From contig CAZRTJ010000012.1 of NCBI GenBank assembly GCA_964602985.1, forward strand, positions 1 to 64,000: DNA of 64,000 bases. Reading direction: 5' to 3'. Made by a program: the position numbers and the translations under genes. The stretch is from CAYZJB01 sp964602985 (GTDB lineage: Bacteria > CLD3 > SB21). This document shows, one piece after another, positions 7,858 to 16,375 of this stretch. The notes below the pieces were generated by a model. It was not told where the DNA came from, searched no databases, and worked only from the letters and a program-made list of their open reading frames with translations. Each line of letters opens with the position of its first letter. The first letter of the stretch is position 1.

Positions 7858-9663
7858 GTGAAAATCAAGTATCTGGATGGGTTGCGCCTCAAGCGATCCC
7901 TGATTGCCGGTTGCAACTACGTAATCAACAAGAAGGAATATCTGAATAACATTAACGTGTTCCCTGTTCCGGATGGCGATACGGGCACAAACATGGCCTC
8001 GACGCTGAAGAACATCGCGGATACCGTCCAAGAGACGGAAGAGAAGTCCATCGAGGGAATGGCGGTCGTCCTGGCCGATTCTGCACTGATGGGGGCGCGT
8101 GGTAACTCCGGCGTCATCATGGCGCAGTTCTTCCAGGGAATGAACGAAGGACTCAAGGGCGTTCGCCGCGCCTCCACACAGCATTTTTCTGCAGCTGTCC
8201 AGCTGGCCACCAAAGGAGCCTGGAGCGCCATGTCGAAACCGGTGGAGGGAACGATCCTCTCGGTGATTCGTGATTGGGCGCGTTCGGTGGAATCGCAGGC
8301 GACCCAGACGGATGACTTCAGCGTTCTCTTTCGGGAATCGTTGAACGACGCTCAGAAGTCGCTGGCCAATACCCCCAAGCAAATGGAGATGCTCGCCAAA
8401 GCGGGCGTCGTCGACGCGGGAGCGCAGGGATTTGTGACGCTGCTGGAAGGAATTCACGACTATATCGAATTTGGCAGAATCACCGATATTCGCCGCACGG
8501 GTCTCACGGAAACGGATGAAGAAGCGGTTCTGCCGACCCTGGACGAACATGCCGAGGACGATATCACGTTTCAATTTTGCACGGAATGTCTGCTCGTAGG
8601 GGACCAGCTGAATCGGGAGGGAATTCGCGAGAGACTCACCTCGATGGGGGACTCGCTCATCGTGGCGGGATCGGACAAGAAAGTCAAAATCCACCTCCAC
8701 TCGGATATCCCCGAAGAGGTGTTCGAGGTGCTTGCAGATTACGGCAAGGTGTTGTCGACCAAGATCGACGACATGCGTCAGCAATATCTGAATGCCCATT
8801 CGGAGACGAAGCAGGAAATTGCCATCGCGGTGGACAGTTGCTGCGATTTGCCGCTGGAGTACATCCGCCGCCATCATCTCCACGTCATTCCGCTGAACGT
8901 GCATTTCGGGGAAGACGTGTATTTTGACCGCCTGACGCTGACGCCGAAGAAGTTTTACGAGAAACTGCAATCGCTTCCCGATCATCCGAAGTCCTCTCAG
9001 CCGACGCCTCAGAAATTCAAAGAGTCATACGAGCGATTGCTGAGCATCTATCCGAAGGTTATTTCCATTCACCTTTCTTCGAAGCTGAGTGGGACGTGGC
9101 AGGGAGCCCAGGTGATCGCAAATCAAATCGCGCCGGACCGGGTGTTCACGTTTGATTCGCTCAGCGCATCCGTCGGCATCGGCCTCATGATCCGCGAGAT
9201 TCAACCAATGATCGCCGCCAATGAGCCGATCGAGCGCATCGTGAGTCATCTGGAATTTTGCAGAAAGAACATGTCGGTCTTCATCAGCGTGCAGACGATG
9301 GATTATCTGATCAAAGGGGGTCGCGTCAGCAAAGCGAGGGGATTGCTCGCCAAGGCGCTGAACATCCGACCGGTGCTGGCGATCCAGGACGGCGTCGTCG
9401 CGCCCATCGACAAAGTATTCGGCCACAGCAACGCTCTGCGTCGTGTGGTTCAGTATGTGAAGCAGAAAGCGGCCGGAAAAAAGAATGTCCGATTCGGTAT
9501 CGCCCATGCCAATGCCATCGGTATCGCAGATTGGTATGCGAGAGAGTTGTCCAAGTATTTCGAAGTGGATCGAAACGATATCCTGGTTACGGATGTGTCG
9601 ACGGTCATCGCCACCCACGCGGGACCGGGCGCCGCGGCGATCGCCGTGCTCACGGATGAATAA
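7858..9663 (+). CDS. DhaL/FakA-like + DegV/FakB-like fusion, probable fatty acid kinase
   Basis: 601 aa. Residues 1-195 are a DhaL/DAK2 kinase domain (NVFPVPDGDTGTNMAST, and ARGNSGVI). About 215-310 match the FakA C-terminal region (FCTECLLVG, then GDSLIVAGSDKKVKIHLHSD). From about 319 to the end is a DegV/FakB fatty-acid-binding domain (AVDSCCDLP, then SSKLSGT and KGGRVSKARG). In Firmicutes FakA and FakB are separate proteins that phosphorylate exogenous fatty acids. Here both halves form one chain, which suggests cis delivery of the bound acyl group to the kinase (inference). GTG 7858 is set by GGAGG at 7848-7852. It overlaps the next gene by 8 nt. Confidence 0.88.
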   Translation: MKIKYLDGLRLKRSLIAGCNYVINKKEYLNNINVFPVPDGDTGTNMASTLKNIADTVQETEEKSIEGMAVVLADSALMGARGNSGVIMAQFFQGMNEGLKGVRRASTQHFSAAVQLATKGAWSAMSKPVEGTILSVIRDWARSVESQATQTDDFSVLFRESLNDAQKSLANTPKQMEMLAKAGVVDAGAQGFVTLLEGIHDYIEFGRITDIRRTGLTETDEEAVLPTLDEHAEDDITFQFCTECLLVGDQLNREGIRERLTSMGDSLIVAGSDKKVKIHLHSDIPEEVFEVLADYGKVLSTKIDDMRQQYLNAHSETKQEIAIAVDSCCDLPLEYIRRHHLHVIPLNVHFGEDVYFDRLTLTPKKFYEKLQSLPDHPKSSQPTPQKFKESYERLLSIYPKVISIHLSSKLSGTWQGAQVIANQIAPDRVFTFDSLSASVGIGLMIREIQPMIAANEPIERIVSHLEFCRKNMSVFISVQTMDYLIKGGRVSKARGLLAKALNIRPVLAIQDGVVAPIDKVFGHSNALRRVVQYVKQKAAGKKNVRFGIAHANAIGIADWYARELSKYFEVDRNDILVTDVSTVIATHAGPGAAAIAVLTDE

Positions 9664-10300
9664 GACCCTCTGCATGTGGCTGCTTCTGTGGGGAAGCGCC
9701 GTCGCGCAGGATGATCTGCCGGATCGCGCATTGCGATATTGGCGAAACGAGGAACTGGATTCTCTTCGCGCGATCCTTCCCGTCCTGTATCAGCAGCATG
9801 AACATTCGTCTGCGGCGACCTTTTTTCGGGCCGCCATGGATTCACGGGCAGAGGCCGCAGTGGAGGAGTTCCACAAACTGGCGGCAGGGTCGGACGGATT
9901 TGCGGAGGAGAGTCTGATCCGGTGGATCCAGTTTGAATACGCGGTGGGACGGTACGTGTCTGCAAAAGAGAAATGGCACGATCTGCGCAACCGGTTCCCT
10001 TCGTCCCGGTGGGTCTCCGTGGGGAAGGAAATGCTCGGTCGGATCGAGCCGGATACCACGTCCGGCGCGGCGTTCGTCCTGCAAGTCGGCGCGTTCAGCG
10101 TGATGGACAACGCCCGGGACCTCCAGAAGAAAGTCAGCGCCGCGGGATATGCGCCGGTTCGGATTCAGGAAAAGACGGTTCAGGGGAAGAAACTGTTCGC
10201 CGTCTGGGTCGGGGGCTATCCAACTCGATCCTCAGCGGACGCCACCGGCAAAAGGATCCAGTCTGAACTCGGTCTGTCGTATTCCATCGTCCAGCCCTGA
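9656..10300 (+). CDS. Secreted SPOR-domain protein
   Basis: 214 aa. Signal peptide ends ...GSAVAQ. The central region is helical and TPR-like (repeated ALRYWRNEELDSLRA-type helices). The C-terminal ~75 residues are a SPOR domain (FVLQVGAFSVMDNARDLQKK ... LFAVWVGGYPTRSSA). SPOR domains bind denuded peptidoglycan glycan strands, often at the septum, so a periplasmic cell-wall role is likely. ATG 9656 overlaps the preceding stop (ATGAATAA), which points to coupled translation. Confidence 0.85.
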   Translation: MNKTLCMWLLLWGSAVAQDDLPDRALRYWRNEELDSLRAILPVLYQQHEHSSAATFFRAAMDSRAEAAVEEFHKLAAGSDGFAEESLIRWIQFEYAVGRYVSAKEKWHDLRNRFPSSRWVSVGKEMLGRIEPDTTSGAAFVLQVGAFSVMDNARDLQKKVSAAGYAPVRIQEKTVQGKKLFAVWVGGYPTRSSADATGKRIQSELGLSYSIVQP

Positions 10301-10854
10301 TGTTTCGCGCATTTGTGGCCATTGACGTATCTCCGGCCATGCGAAATTCCCTTCACGATGTTCAGCGAAAACTGCGTTCTGTTTTTGATCTCCACGCATC
10401 CTGGGTTCGCCCGGAAAACTTCCATCTGACCATCCGATTTCTGGGCGGCATCTCCTCGGATCGTCTGGCGACTCTCTGCTGTCGATTGCAGGAGATCCGA
10501 CGTTCGCCCTTCGATCTTTCCTTGAGCGGCGCCGGGTGTTTTCCAGACGTCCGGAGACCAAGCGTTTTATGGGCGGGGCTGGAGGAGGAACCGGAACTCA
10601 TAAGGCTGGCGAATTCCGTAGAGTCCGCGTGCGTCGATGTCGGGATGTCGCAGGAGAAGAAACCCTTTCACGCGCATGTTACCTTGGCGCGTGTGAAGGA
10701 CAGAATCCGGAATCCCGCGGCCTTTCAGCAGTTCCTCTCGGACGTTCACCTGTCGGACTCCTGTCCGGTGCGGGAGATGACTCTCTATCAAAGTATTTTG
10801 GATCGACAAGGATCGATGTATCGGAAGATAGCAGGCTTCCGTTTCGTGGATTGA
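10300..10854 (+). CDS. thpR: RNA 2',3'-cyclic phosphodiesterase (2'-5' RNA ligase family)
   Basis: 184 aa. 2H phosphoesterase with both catalytic motifs, HLTIRF (about residue 46) and HVTLAR (about residue 126), normal spacing and length. The family opens 2',3'-cyclic phosphate RNA ends; the biological substrate in bacteria is unclear. ATG shares one base with the upstream TGA. The stop codon lies inside the -35 box of the next promoter. Confidence 0.92.
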   Translation: MFRAFVAIDVSPAMRNSLHDVQRKLRSVFDLHASWVRPENFHLTIRFLGGISSDRLATLCCRLQEIRRSPFDLSLSGAGCFPDVRRPSVLWAGLEEEPELIRLANSVESACVDVGMSQEKKPFHAHVTLARVKDRIRNPAAFQQFLSDVHLSDSCPVREMTLYQSILDRQGSMYRKIAGFRFVD

Positions 10855-10879
10855 CACTTGAAGAGGCAAGGGATATATT
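10851..10879 (+). promoter_or_regulatory. Strong sigma70-type promoter
   Basis: TTGACA (10851-10856), 17-bp spacer, TATATT (10874-10879). The -35 overlaps the thpR stop codon. It would start transcription about 20 bp before the ATG at 10906 and drive the peptidoglycan-binding protein, recX and perhaps genes beyond. Confidence 0.75.
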
Positions 10880-10905
10880 CGATGGAATCTAATGCGGGGA
10901 CATTC

Positions 10906-11484
10906 ATGAAGAGTATGTTCGTTTTGTGCGTGTGGATGACCGTCTCTCTGGCGGCCCAGGAGCGCTACGAGGGTCGGATACTGGAGCACGGGATGAAAGG
11001 GTTGCAGGTGAAAAGACTGCAGTACGACCTGTACTTTCTCGGATACGCGGTGTATCTGGAGGCGTATGGAGGAGCGACGGGAGAATTTAACCAAGCCACG
11101 ACCAATGCCGTGGTGGCGCTGCAGAGAGATCGGGGTTTGGTGCAGCATGGAATCGTCGACCGGAAGACAACGGCCGCGATTGTGGAGATGTTGGCGGCGA
11201 CGGAAGTGGGCGCAAATCACTCGTGCTACAACCCTCTGCGCTATGACGGAAGACGACTGGGGGTGGGGCATCGGGACGACTCCGGTAAGAAGATCGTTTC
11301 GCAACTCCAACGCGATTTGAAAAAACTCGGGTTTTCGTGCGAGGATGATCCTGCGGGGGAATTCTCCACTCACACGCAGCAGGCCTTGCGATCCTTTCAG
11401 GAAGAAGCTCTCATTCCACAAACGGGCATCACGGACGAGCACACCACGGTGCAGTTGGCCGCGCGCCTTTGCTTCCAAAAATGA
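10906..11484 (+). CDS. Secreted protein with two peptidoglycan-binding domains
   Basis: 192 aa. Signal peptide ends ...TVSLAAQ. Two PG_binding_1-type three-helix repeats: about residues 25-95 (GLQVKRLQYDLYFLGY ... GEFNQATTNAVVALQRD) and about 125-192 (KKIVSQLQRDLKKLGF ... GEFSTHTQQALRSFQEE). No catalytic domain, so it probably anchors or senses peptidoglycan in the periplasm. ATG 10906 follows GGGGA; an upstream TTG at 10858 lies in the promoter. Overlaps recX by ATGA. Confidence 0.85.
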   Translation: MKSMFVLCVWMTVSLAAQERYEGRILEHGMKGLQVKRLQYDLYFLGYAVYLEAYGGATGEFNQATTNAVVALQRDRGLVQHGIVDRKTTAAIVEMLAATEVGANHSCYNPLRYDGRRLGVGHRDDSGKKIVSQLQRDLKKLGFSCEDDPAGEFSTHTQQALRSFQEEALIPQTGITDEHTTVQLAARLCFQK

Positions 11485-12125
11485 TACGCGTGACCGCCGT
11501 TGAGGCGGTTCGAATTCGAAAGCAACCCCACGTTCGCGTTACCACCGATACCGGATTGACCAACGATTTTCTGCCCGACACCGTCCTGGGATCGGGCCTG
11601 CATGTCGACGACGAAGTGTCCGACGCCCGGTGGGAGGAAATTTGCCTGGCGGACGAAACGCTTCGCTGCAAGCATCAGGCGCTGCGATGGCTGGCGGTGA
11701 GGATCCGCAGTCGCGAGGAATTACGAACCAAACTTTTGGGCAAGGGTTTCTGCGACCGGGCCGTCGGTCGATGCCTTGTGGAAATGGCCGAGCAACATCG
11801 CCTCGATGACACGGACTTCGCACGGCGATTTGCCAAACATCGTTTGCGGAAGAAACCGATGGGACGAAGGGCTCTGGATGCAGAATTACGCAACAAGGGA
11901 ATTGCGGGCGCGATTCGGCAGGTCGTTTTGACCGAACTGTATGCCGATCCACCGGAGTCGGAAGTCGCCTTGCGCCTTGCGACCAGGAAGTTTGGCCGCC
12001 TGCAAAGAGGCCAAGACCGCGAACGACGAGTCTCCGCGTTTCTCCGTCAGCGGGGTTTTGGTTGGGACGTGATCCAATCTGTGCTACAATACCTCTCTTC
12101 GCGAACAAAGGAGAGTGGTTTCTGA
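11481..12125 (+). CDS. recX: Regulatory protein RecX
   Basis: 214 aa. Family traits are the repeated three-helix modules: ALRWLAVRIRSREELRTKL, then LDDTDFARRFAKHRL, then KPMGRRALDAELRNKGI and FLRQRGFGWDVIQSVL. RecX modulates RecA filaments. recA is not next to it. About 50 N-terminal residues precede the helical modules, which is common in RecX. The start is the ATG in the ATGA overlap with the preceding gene. Confidence 0.9.
   Translation: MIRVTAVEAVRIRKQPHVRVTTDTGLTNDFLPDTVLGSGLHVDDEVSDARWEEICLADETLRCKHQALRWLAVRIRSREELRTKLLGKGFCDRAVGRCLVEMAEQHRLDDTDFARRFAKHRLRKKPMGRRALDAELRNKGIAGAIRQVVLTELYADPPESEVALRLATRKFGRLQRGQDRERRVSAFLRQRGFGWDVIQSVLQYLSSRTKESGF
12062..12090 (+). promoter_or_regulatory. 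Possible internal promoter at the 3' end of recX
   Basis: TTGGGA (12062-12067), 17-bp spacer, TACAAT (12085-12090), about 75 bp before the LolA-like gene. The -10 is good and the -35 matches 4 of 6. Confidence 0.35.
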
Positions 12126-12164
12126 TGCCGAAGCGGGGGAGAAACAGTTGATTGAGAAGAGCAA

Positions 12165-12878
12165 ATGCGATACCTTCAACCACCTTTTAAGAAAAGCAAA
12201 GACTTGATCATGACGAATGGCTTTCTTGCGATTTTGTTCATCTTGCTATCCAGCCCGTTTCCGAATGGAGAAGAGGATAAGAAATTCGTCCTCGAAAATC
12301 TGAAGACCGCCAACGAAGGCACAACCTCCATCGAGGCAAACATGCGACAACGCAAGCGATCGTCCTTCATGGACAAAGAAGTCGTGACGAAGGCGAAGTT
12401 CTATTTTCTCAAGCCGGGCAAATTTGCTCTGATCCCAAATTCCTCAAACGAAAACCGCTACATCGCGAACGCCGGGATTCTGTGGATCATCAATGATGAG
12501 GCGAAGAGCGTGACGGAAACGGCGGAATCCGACTTTGATTTTACCCAGTACTTCACCGGATTCGGCAGTTCGGCCGATCAGTTGGAGAAGTGGTTCGATG
12601 TGCAGGTCGATTCGCCGCAGAAGGTCAAATCGTTTCAGGCATACCGAATGGAGCTGACGCCGCGCGAGTCCGGTAAATTTGAGGGCAAACTCGATCGCAT
12701 CGTGGTCTGGATACGCGCAGACATCTGGCTTCCCCATGGAGCGGAATTTTATGAATCGGACGGGGACGTGACCGAGTGGGAGTTCAGCGATTACAAAATC
12801 AACAAGAAAGTCAAAGACGAATTATTCGTCCAACAGCTTCCGAAAGGCTACACGCTCAAAAAGCTGGAAAAGAAATAG
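12165..12878 (+). CDS. LolA-like periplasmic protein
   Basis: Up to 237 aa. A hydrophobic N-terminal segment (about residues 18-32) is followed by a strand-rich fold like outer-membrane lipoprotein carriers: TSIEANMRQRKR, KFYFLKPGKFAL, ILWIINDEAKSVTE, then LDRIVVWIRADIWLPHGAEFYE and a C-terminal DELFVQQLPKGY. Probably carries or senses lipoproteins or lipids in the periplasm. It is a divergent relative of the lolA next to ftsK (47678). The ATG at 12210 (MTNGFL) is an alternative start that gives a more standard signal peptide; neither has a clear ribosome site. Confidence 0.72.
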   Translation: MRYLQPPFKKSKDLIMTNGFLAILFILLSSPFPNGEEDKKFVLENLKTANEGTTSIEANMRQRKRSSFMDKEVVTKAKFYFLKPGKFALIPNSSNENRYIANAGILWIINDEAKSVTETAESDFDFTQYFTGFGSSADQLEKWFDVQVDSPQKVKSFQAYRMELTPRESGKFEGKLDRIVVWIRADIWLPHGAEFYESDGDVTEWEFSDYKINKKVKDELFVQQLPKGYTLKKLEKK

Positions 12879-12890
12879 AAAGGATCGAAC

Positions 12891-13496
12891 GTGCTGAAGG
12901 TATTCAGCGTCGCGATTCTCGCCCTGACGATGCTGTTGGGTGACGCAGAGGCGCAGACACGCAGACCGCGCAAGGAGGTCAAGCGCATTTCAGGGGAGAC
13001 CGTCGACTACTGGGGAGCGATTGCAGGATTCAATCGCGTGACCGGATTTCAGTACGAAATGGGTTTGCGCAACAAGAGCGGCGCCGTCTCGAAGAGTCTC
13101 TTTACGACCACGGTGGGGTACAGTTCGCGTCTGACTACGTTCGAAAATGACTTTACCCTCCAAAAGACGACCCAATGGGTGCATGGGGTCGGACTCGAAT
13201 TCGGTATTCAGAATTACGTACACAAAACAGACGAAGGGATCTTGTGGGGACTCGGGATTGGAGGTCATGTGTTCTTTGAGAATACCGGCACACCAAAGCG
13301 CTTTTCCAATCAAGTCAAGAATTACGCGGTTTTCGGTGATGTCGGATATCGTTTCGATTCGGGGAACTGGTTTTGGTCTCCGAAGGTGGGCGTGGCCATC
13401 ATGGGGTCTTCCTTCAAGAGTTCGACCGGATCGGATATCAACGGACTTTTCTTCACGGCGGGTATGGCTCTCAGCATGAAACGCAAGACGCCATGA
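12891..13496 (+). CDS. Outer-membrane beta-barrel protein, function unknown
   Basis: 201 aa from a GTG with AAAGGA upstream. Signal peptide ends ...GDAEAQ. The mature part is a series of alternating amphipathic strands rich in Gly and aromatics (YEMGLRNKSG, LFTTTVGYSSR, WGLGIGGHVFFEN, FFTAGMALSMKRK). It looks like a small 8-10-strand barrel. The specific family is not recognised. The last codons overlap the xseA start (ATGA). Confidence 0.75.
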   Translation: MLKVFSVAILALTMLLGDAEAQTRRPRKEVKRISGETVDYWGAIAGFNRVTGFQYEMGLRNKSGAVSKSLFTTTVGYSSRLTTFENDFTLQKTTQWVHGVGLEFGIQNYVHKTDEGILWGLGIGGHVFFENTGTPKRFSNQVKNYAVFGDVGYRFDSGNWFWSPKVGVAIMGSSFKSSTGSDINGLFFTAGMALSMKRKTP

Positions 13497-14761
13497 CGAT
13501 GGATCTTTTTGCAAAAGCCTTTTCCGATGATGACGAGCCGAGGGTGCCCAGGGTTCTGACAGTCGGAGAACTGACCCGGAATATCAAGGAGCTGATCGAA
13601 TCGGGGTTCGGCAAAATGTCCGTTCAGGGGGAGGTATCCAACTTGACCTTCCATTCGTCAGGGCATTGTTATTTCACGCTGAAGGATGAGCAATCGCAAA
13701 TCAAGTGTGTGCTGTGGCGGAGCGATTTTGATCGCGTATCCTTTCGTCTGGAACATGGAATGAAAGTGATTACGCACGGACGGCTTTCCGTGTATGAGCG
13801 CGGAGGCTACTATCAATTGACGGTACGCGACATCCAGCCGCAAGGCGTGGGCGCCTTGCAGGCCGCGTTTGAAGCGTTGAAACGTCGATTGTTTGAAGAG
13901 GGATGGTTTGACGAACAGAACAAGATCGAGATCCCGCAATATCCGGACTGCGTCGGCGTCATTACGTCTCCGACAGGTGCGGCCATTCGCGACATGGTGA
14001 GCGTGATCCGGCGGCGCCTCCCTCACGTGCAGATCGTGCTGTATCCGGTGCGCGTACAAGGGGAAGGAGCGGCTCAGGAAATTGCGACGGCGATACGGGA
14101 ATTCGATCGGGACGGTCGGGCGGACGTTTTGATTGTCGGACGCGGAGGCGGGTCGCTTGAGGATTTGTGGGCCTTTAATGAAGAAATCGTCGCGCGGGCC
14201 ATCTACGAGTGCCAGACGCCGATCATCAGCGCTGTCGGACACGAGATCGACGTGACCATTGCCGACTTCGTCGCCGATGTGCGCGCCGCGACGCCGTCGG
14301 CCGCCGCGGAAATCGTCTCTGCGCATCGGGAAGAATTGCTCGAGCAGTTGCGCAAGACCCGGACGTCGATGGTTCGCGAAATGCGGCGAACGATCGACGA
14401 TCGTCGGACCTTTCTCCGTCAGATCGTACGAGAGTACGGATTTCGAAGCCCGGTCGATCGCGTCTACCAGCTGCGCCAGGACGTCGACCGTCTAGAATCG
14501 CGCATGGTGCAGTCCCTCGCACATTCCGTCGAACTTCACCGTACGCGCGCGGAGCAGATCGAAAAACGACTGCAGTCCCTGAATCCACGCCAGACCCTTG
14601 CTCGTGGATATGCCATCGTCTGGCAAAACGGACGCGCTGTCTCACGCACGGATTCTGCCGAAGCCGGTCCTGCCGTTGTGGAGTGGCAGGATGGTACCGC
14701 CGATGCCACGTTGACCAAATTTACCCAAGAGTCGATATCATCATTGAGGAGAACATCATGA
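13493..14761 (+). CDS. xseA: Exodeoxyribonuclease VII large subunit
   Basis: 422 aa. N-terminal OB-fold (SVQGEVSNLTFHSSGHCYFT, LKDEQSQIKCVLWRSD), catalytic region VGVITSPTGAAIRDM ... VGRGGGSLEDLWAFN ... AVGHEIDVTIADFVAD and ATPSAAAEI, a coiled-coil stretch with many Arg, and the usual C-terminal SLNPRQTLARGYAIV. It degrades single-stranded DNA. The small subunit xseB is often next door but is not seen here. ATG lies in an ATGA overlap with the upstream gene, and its own end overlaps fbaB the same way. Confidence 0.96.
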   Translation: MTMDLFAKAFSDDDEPRVPRVLTVGELTRNIKELIESGFGKMSVQGEVSNLTFHSSGHCYFTLKDEQSQIKCVLWRSDFDRVSFRLEHGMKVITHGRLSVYERGGYYQLTVRDIQPQGVGALQAAFEALKRRLFEEGWFDEQNKIEIPQYPDCVGVITSPTGAAIRDMVSVIRRRLPHVQIVLYPVRVQGEGAAQEIATAIREFDRDGRADVLIVGRGGGSLEDLWAFNEEIVARAIYECQTPIISAVGHEIDVTIADFVADVRAATPSAAAEIVSAHREELLEQLRKTRTSMVREMRRTIDDRRTFLRQIVREYGFRSPVDRVYQLRQDVDRLESRMVQSLAHSVELHRTRAEQIEKRLQSLNPRQTLARGYAIVWQNGRAVSRTDSAEAGPAVVEWQDGTADATLTKFTQESISSLRRTS

Positions 14762-15813
14762 ATCCAAAAATCAAAGATTTGATCGGGAAGGACGGAGAGA
14801 ACCTGCTGTCTCACGTGTGCAAGGGCATCTCCCGGGACAAACTGCATTTGCCCGGCTCCGACATTGTGGAACGGGTGTGGAAAGACAGCGATCGCAACGT
14901 ACAGGTGTTGCGAAATTTTCAGGCGATTTTGAATACCGGACGATTGGCCGGAACGGGTTATGTTTCCATCCTCCCGGTGGATCAAGGGATCGAACACTCG
15001 GCCGGGGCGTCGTTTGCGCCGAACCCGGATTATTTCGATGCGGAAAAAATCATCCGATTGGCCATTGAGGGCGGCTGCAACGCCGTCGCGTCGACCTACG
15101 GCGTGCTGGGAGCCTGTGCACGTCGATACGCCCATCGGATTCCTTTCATTGTGAAGATCAATCACAACGAGTTCCTCAGTTATCCGAACAAATACGATCA
15201 GATCATGTTTGGAAGCGTGAAGCAGGCGTGGGACCTTGGCGCCGCCGCGGTGGGAGCGACCATTTACTTCGGCTCCGCCGAGTCGGCACGGCAGATCCAG
15301 GAAGTCAGCGAAGCGTTTGCGTATGCACACGAACTGGGTCTGGTGACCATCCTGTGGTGCTACACGCGCAACAACGCTTTTAAGACTGCCGAAATGGATT
15401 ACCATACGTCCGCAGACCTCACGGGCCAGGCGAATCATCTGGGAGTGACGATCCAGGCGGATATTGTCAAACAGAAATTGCCTACCAACAATGGCGGATA
15501 CGAAGCATTGAAATTCGGCAAGACGCACAAGAAGGTGTATACGGAACTGACGACCGAAAATCCCATCGATCTCACTCGCTATCAGGTTGCCAATGGATAC
15601 ATGGGACGCGTGGGGCTGATTAATTCCGGAGGCGAATCCAAAGGCGCGAGCGACCTTGCCGAAGCCGTGACCACGGCGGTGATCAACAAGCGTGCAGGCG
15701 GGATGGGTCTCATCTCCGGGAGGAAGGCGTTTCAAAAGCCGATGGCCGATGGTGTGCAACTTTTAAATGCGATCCAGGACGTTTACTTGGACAAGGATAT
15801 TACCATTGCGTAA
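14758..15813 (+). CDS. fbaB: Class I fructose-bisphosphate aldolase (DhnA/FbaB type)
   Basis: 351 aa. Cleaves fructose-1,6-bisphosphate into two triose phosphates through a Lys Schiff base. Seen: PVDQGIEHSAGASFAPNP, the conserved STYGVLG, the lysine segment IPFIVKINHNEFLSYP, YFGSAES and GLISGRKAFQKP near the C-terminus. Length fits the archaeal-type/FbaB subfamily. GAGGAG 7 nt upstream of the ATG; ATGA overlap with xseA. Confidence 0.94.
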   Translation: MNPKIKDLIGKDGENLLSHVCKGISRDKLHLPGSDIVERVWKDSDRNVQVLRNFQAILNTGRLAGTGYVSILPVDQGIEHSAGASFAPNPDYFDAEKIIRLAIEGGCNAVASTYGVLGACARRYAHRIPFIVKINHNEFLSYPNKYDQIMFGSVKQAWDLGAAAVGATIYFGSAESARQIQEVSEAFAYAHELGLVTILWCYTRNNAFKTAEMDYHTSADLTGQANHLGVTIQADIVKQKLPTNNGGYEALKFGKTHKKVYTELTTENPIDLTRYQVANGYMGRVGLINSGGESKGASDLAEAVTTAVINKRAGGMGLISGRKAFQKPMADGVQLLNAIQDVYLDKDITIA

Positions 15814-16375
15814 GTCTATCGTGGCCGTCGCGTGGTGCGTGTGGGCGGTGGCCGTCCACGGCCAGTTTGATTTGGGCGGCGCCAAGACGCACGAAAAGCG
15901 CCACCCGCACTCGTTCTGGCTGGAGGTGCCGTTCAGCAATGAGGATCTGGCCATCGGCGGAGTCTATCGGTATTCCGTTCATGCCGATCAGTTTCTGGGA
16001 CTCTATGCGGCCTTTCAGGGTCGTCCGTTTGGGAAGAAGATTCTGTTGCAAGACGGACCGAATTTTTTCTTCCAGTTGAAGGAATATCGGTACGTGATTT
16101 CGGCAGGATTGGATAAGAAGTTCTGGATCAACAATCGGATGGATTTTTTCGTTGGGGGCGGCGCGGGGTTGACTCTCGTCGACTATCGCGGTACGGGGGA
16201 GGGAATTTTCATGGGACACAAGATCGTGAAAAAAGAAGGCTTCGTGCCGATGGCCAAAGCCGGATTTTCATTTAAGATCAACCGCTATGTGTTTCTTCGC
16301 GCGGGGTACACCTATTTCGATGCCCGGACCCTGCCGGGGCATCGTGTCTCCCTTTCGTTGGGAGGTCAGTTATGA
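15806..16375 (+). CDS. Small outer-membrane beta-barrel protein
   Basis: 189 aa from a TTG at 15806 (AGGA about 9 nt upstream), inside the 3' end of fbaB. This start gives the signal peptide MRKSIVAVAWCVWAVAVHG followed by Gln. Mature strands alternate (FWLEVPFSNEDLAIGGVYRY, FLGLYAAFQGRPFG, RYVISAGLDKKFW, DFFVGGGAGLTLVDYRG, RYVFLRAGYTYFDAR, HRVSLSLGGQL), typical of OmpA/OmpW-size barrels. No specific family recognised. A longer start at 15767 would spoil the signal peptide. Confidence 0.7.
   Translation: MRKSIVAVAWCVWAVAVHGQFDLGGAKTHEKRHPHSFWLEVPFSNEDLAIGGVYRYSVHADQFLGLYAAFQGRPFGKKILLQDGPNFFFQLKEYRYVISAGLDKKFWINNRMDFFVGGGAGLTLVDYRGTGEGIFMGHKIVKKEGFVPMAKAGFSFKINRYVFLRAGYTYFDARTLPGHRVSLSLGGQL

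Noticed and set aside
12125..12151. Eight-codon reading frame (MPKRGRNS) after recX as a leader peptide
   Set aside because: No attenuator-like hairpin follows and the composition shows no regulatory residue run.
13493..14761. An xseB gene hidden next to xseA
   Set aside because: xseA overlaps fbaB by 4 bases and no 60-80 codon helical frame occurs on either side.
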